Origin: JAAYYM01 sp964638005 | Lineage (GTDB): Bacteria > Bacillota > Clostridia > Lachnospirales > Lachnospiraceae | Length of the DNA stretch: 41,729 nucleotides | Direction: 5' to 3' | NCBI GenBank assembly: GCA_964638005.1 | Contig: CAZWXS010000019.1 | Span: 1 to 41,729 of the forward strand | Shown here: positions 41,148 through 41,729 of the stretch, one piece after another | Position numbering within the stretch: the stretch's first letter is position 1 | Layout: every line of letters begins with the position of its first letter | Program-made: the position numbers and the translations under genes | The notes under the pieces: model-generated | The model's database searches: none | What the model was told of the DNA's origin: nothing | Seen by the model: the letters and a program-made list of their open reading frames with translations, nothing else

Positions 41148-41666
41148 TTATATAGATTGCTGACTATATTCGATCTTTTCCCGCAGATTCAATGCCGCCC
41201 GGAAATAAGGTCTCATTCCAAGTACTCTGTCCAGGTATGTCTCTGCTTTCTGATACTCATCCTGTGCATACAGAAAGAAAGCTAACAGATAGCCCGTGAG
41301 CGCCTGATCAGAATATGTATCGCACTGACTCCATGTCGATTCTAAGATTGCAATACTACGCTCCTTATTTTGCGCATTAAATTCATAAACCGCACTCTTT
41401 AAGAGCTTTAAAATCTTTCTGTCCTGTAATGCATCGCCAATGGAATCTTGATTGGCTTTTCTAATATCAAACAATAGTATCTGATTCTTTTTGTTTCGGG
41501 AAATGATTCTATAAACCCAGACAGCATAGACAACACTCGTCGTAACAAGTTTCGTTAAAAAATGCTGATCGGAGCCTTTCCCTGTTGCTATAAATAAAAT
41601 GATACATCCAATATAGAGCACTGTTCCTATCCATAAAAATATTCGCTCTGTCTTTTCATTTCTCAT
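41148..41666 (-). CDS. Membrane protein with TPR-like tail, function unknown
   Basis: A 172-residue protein. Two hydrophobic segments near the start ('FLWIGTVLYIGCIILFIATG' and 'LVTTSVVYAVWVYRII') precede a soluble helical tail. That tail ends 'AFFLYAQDEYQKAETYLDRVL' and 'PYFRAALNLREKIEYS', a tetratricopeptide-like pattern. It may act as a scaffold at the membrane. The ATG at 41666 follows GGGAGG. It appears to form a pair with the lipoprotein gene, perhaps an envelope unit. Confidence 0.7.
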   Translation of the reverse strand: MRNEKTERIFLWIGTVLYIGCIILFIATGKGSDQHFLTKLVTTSVVYAVWVYRIISRNKKNQILLFDIRKANQDSIGDALQDRKILKLLKSAVYEFNAQNKERSIAILESTWSQCDTYSDQALTGYLLAFFLYAQDEYQKAETYLDRVLGMRPYFRAALNLREKIEYSQQSI

Positions 41667-41729
41667 CACATAACCTCCCAAACCATATCATAATATACGC
41701 AACCGCACACATACGTCAACTCATAATCA

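Noticed and set aside
1..41729. tRNA or rRNA genes
   Set aside because: No T-loop-like GGTTCGAATCC with a matching acceptor stem and no rRNA-like sequence was seen on either strand by eye.

Overview
The window looks like chromosome from a low-to-moderate GC Firmicute of the class Clostridia, most likely a gut Lachnospiraceae member. The reasons are strong AGGAGG-type ribosome binding sites, TTGACA/TATAAT promoters, a clostripain-type protease, an MsmE-style pectin importer, a pyrB-pyrI pair, a stand-alone FakA-C-like protein, a DUF5050 protein and an Rpn/PD-(D/E)XK transposase-family protein. No rRNA, tRNA, CRISPR array, prophage or complete insertion sequence was found. Genus and species cannot be fixed from the sequence alone.

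Layout. 1-463 is non-coding and holds a 53-bp tandem hairpin repeat and then a 126-bp nested-hairpin element (copy A). 464-4880 (minus) is an ECF sigma / anti-sigma / two-membrane-protein operon with a membrane-anchored clostripain-like protease upstream. 4999-11773 (minus) is a rhamnogalacturonan (pectin side) utilisation operon: solute-binding lipoprotein, GH105, two permeases, GH28 and a sugar isomerase/epimerase, with a divergent AraC regulator (12010-12819). 12927-13622 is an aquaporin. 13773-17902 (minus) holds a histidine phosphatase, a HAD hydrolase, a PHP phosphoesterase and an ABC-F ATPase. 18096-24254 (minus) is a tightly overlapped operon: chorismate mutase, DUF815 AAA protein, ppx, ppk, maf and a small acidic protein. 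24422-25444 is a DUF5050 protein. 25448-29499 (minus) is a folate operon, folC-folE-HD protein-folP-folBK. 29583-31103 holds small membrane and redox genes. 31192-32541 is pyrB-pyrI, followed by the second nested-hairpin element (copy B) and an AraC regulator. 33834-38279 holds accessory genes: a MerR-controlled aldo/keto reductase, a TetR-controlled short-chain dehydrogenase, a FakA-C-like orphan and a shortened GNAT. 38492-41666 holds an Rpn-family protein, a YaiI/YqxD protein, a lipoprotein and a membrane protein.

How the genes work together. Oligosaccharides from rhamnogalacturonan would be bound by the lipoprotein, imported by the two permeases with an ATPase encoded elsewhere, and cut inside the cell by GH105 and GH28. 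The folate operon covers GTP to dihydrofolate/polyglutamate except for the dephosphorylation of dihydroneopterin triphosphate, for which the embedded HD protein is a candidate. ppk and ppx form a polyphosphate synthesis/degradation pair.

The least expected signal is the pair of nested-hairpin elements (332-457 and 32542-32664). Their outer arms are alike, but the central stems have completely different sequences that still pair. The 53-bp array at the left edge also shows a pair-preserving base change in its stem. Two accessory regulators have unusually readable promoters: a TetR/SDR operator pair and a MerR promoter with a 19-bp spacer.
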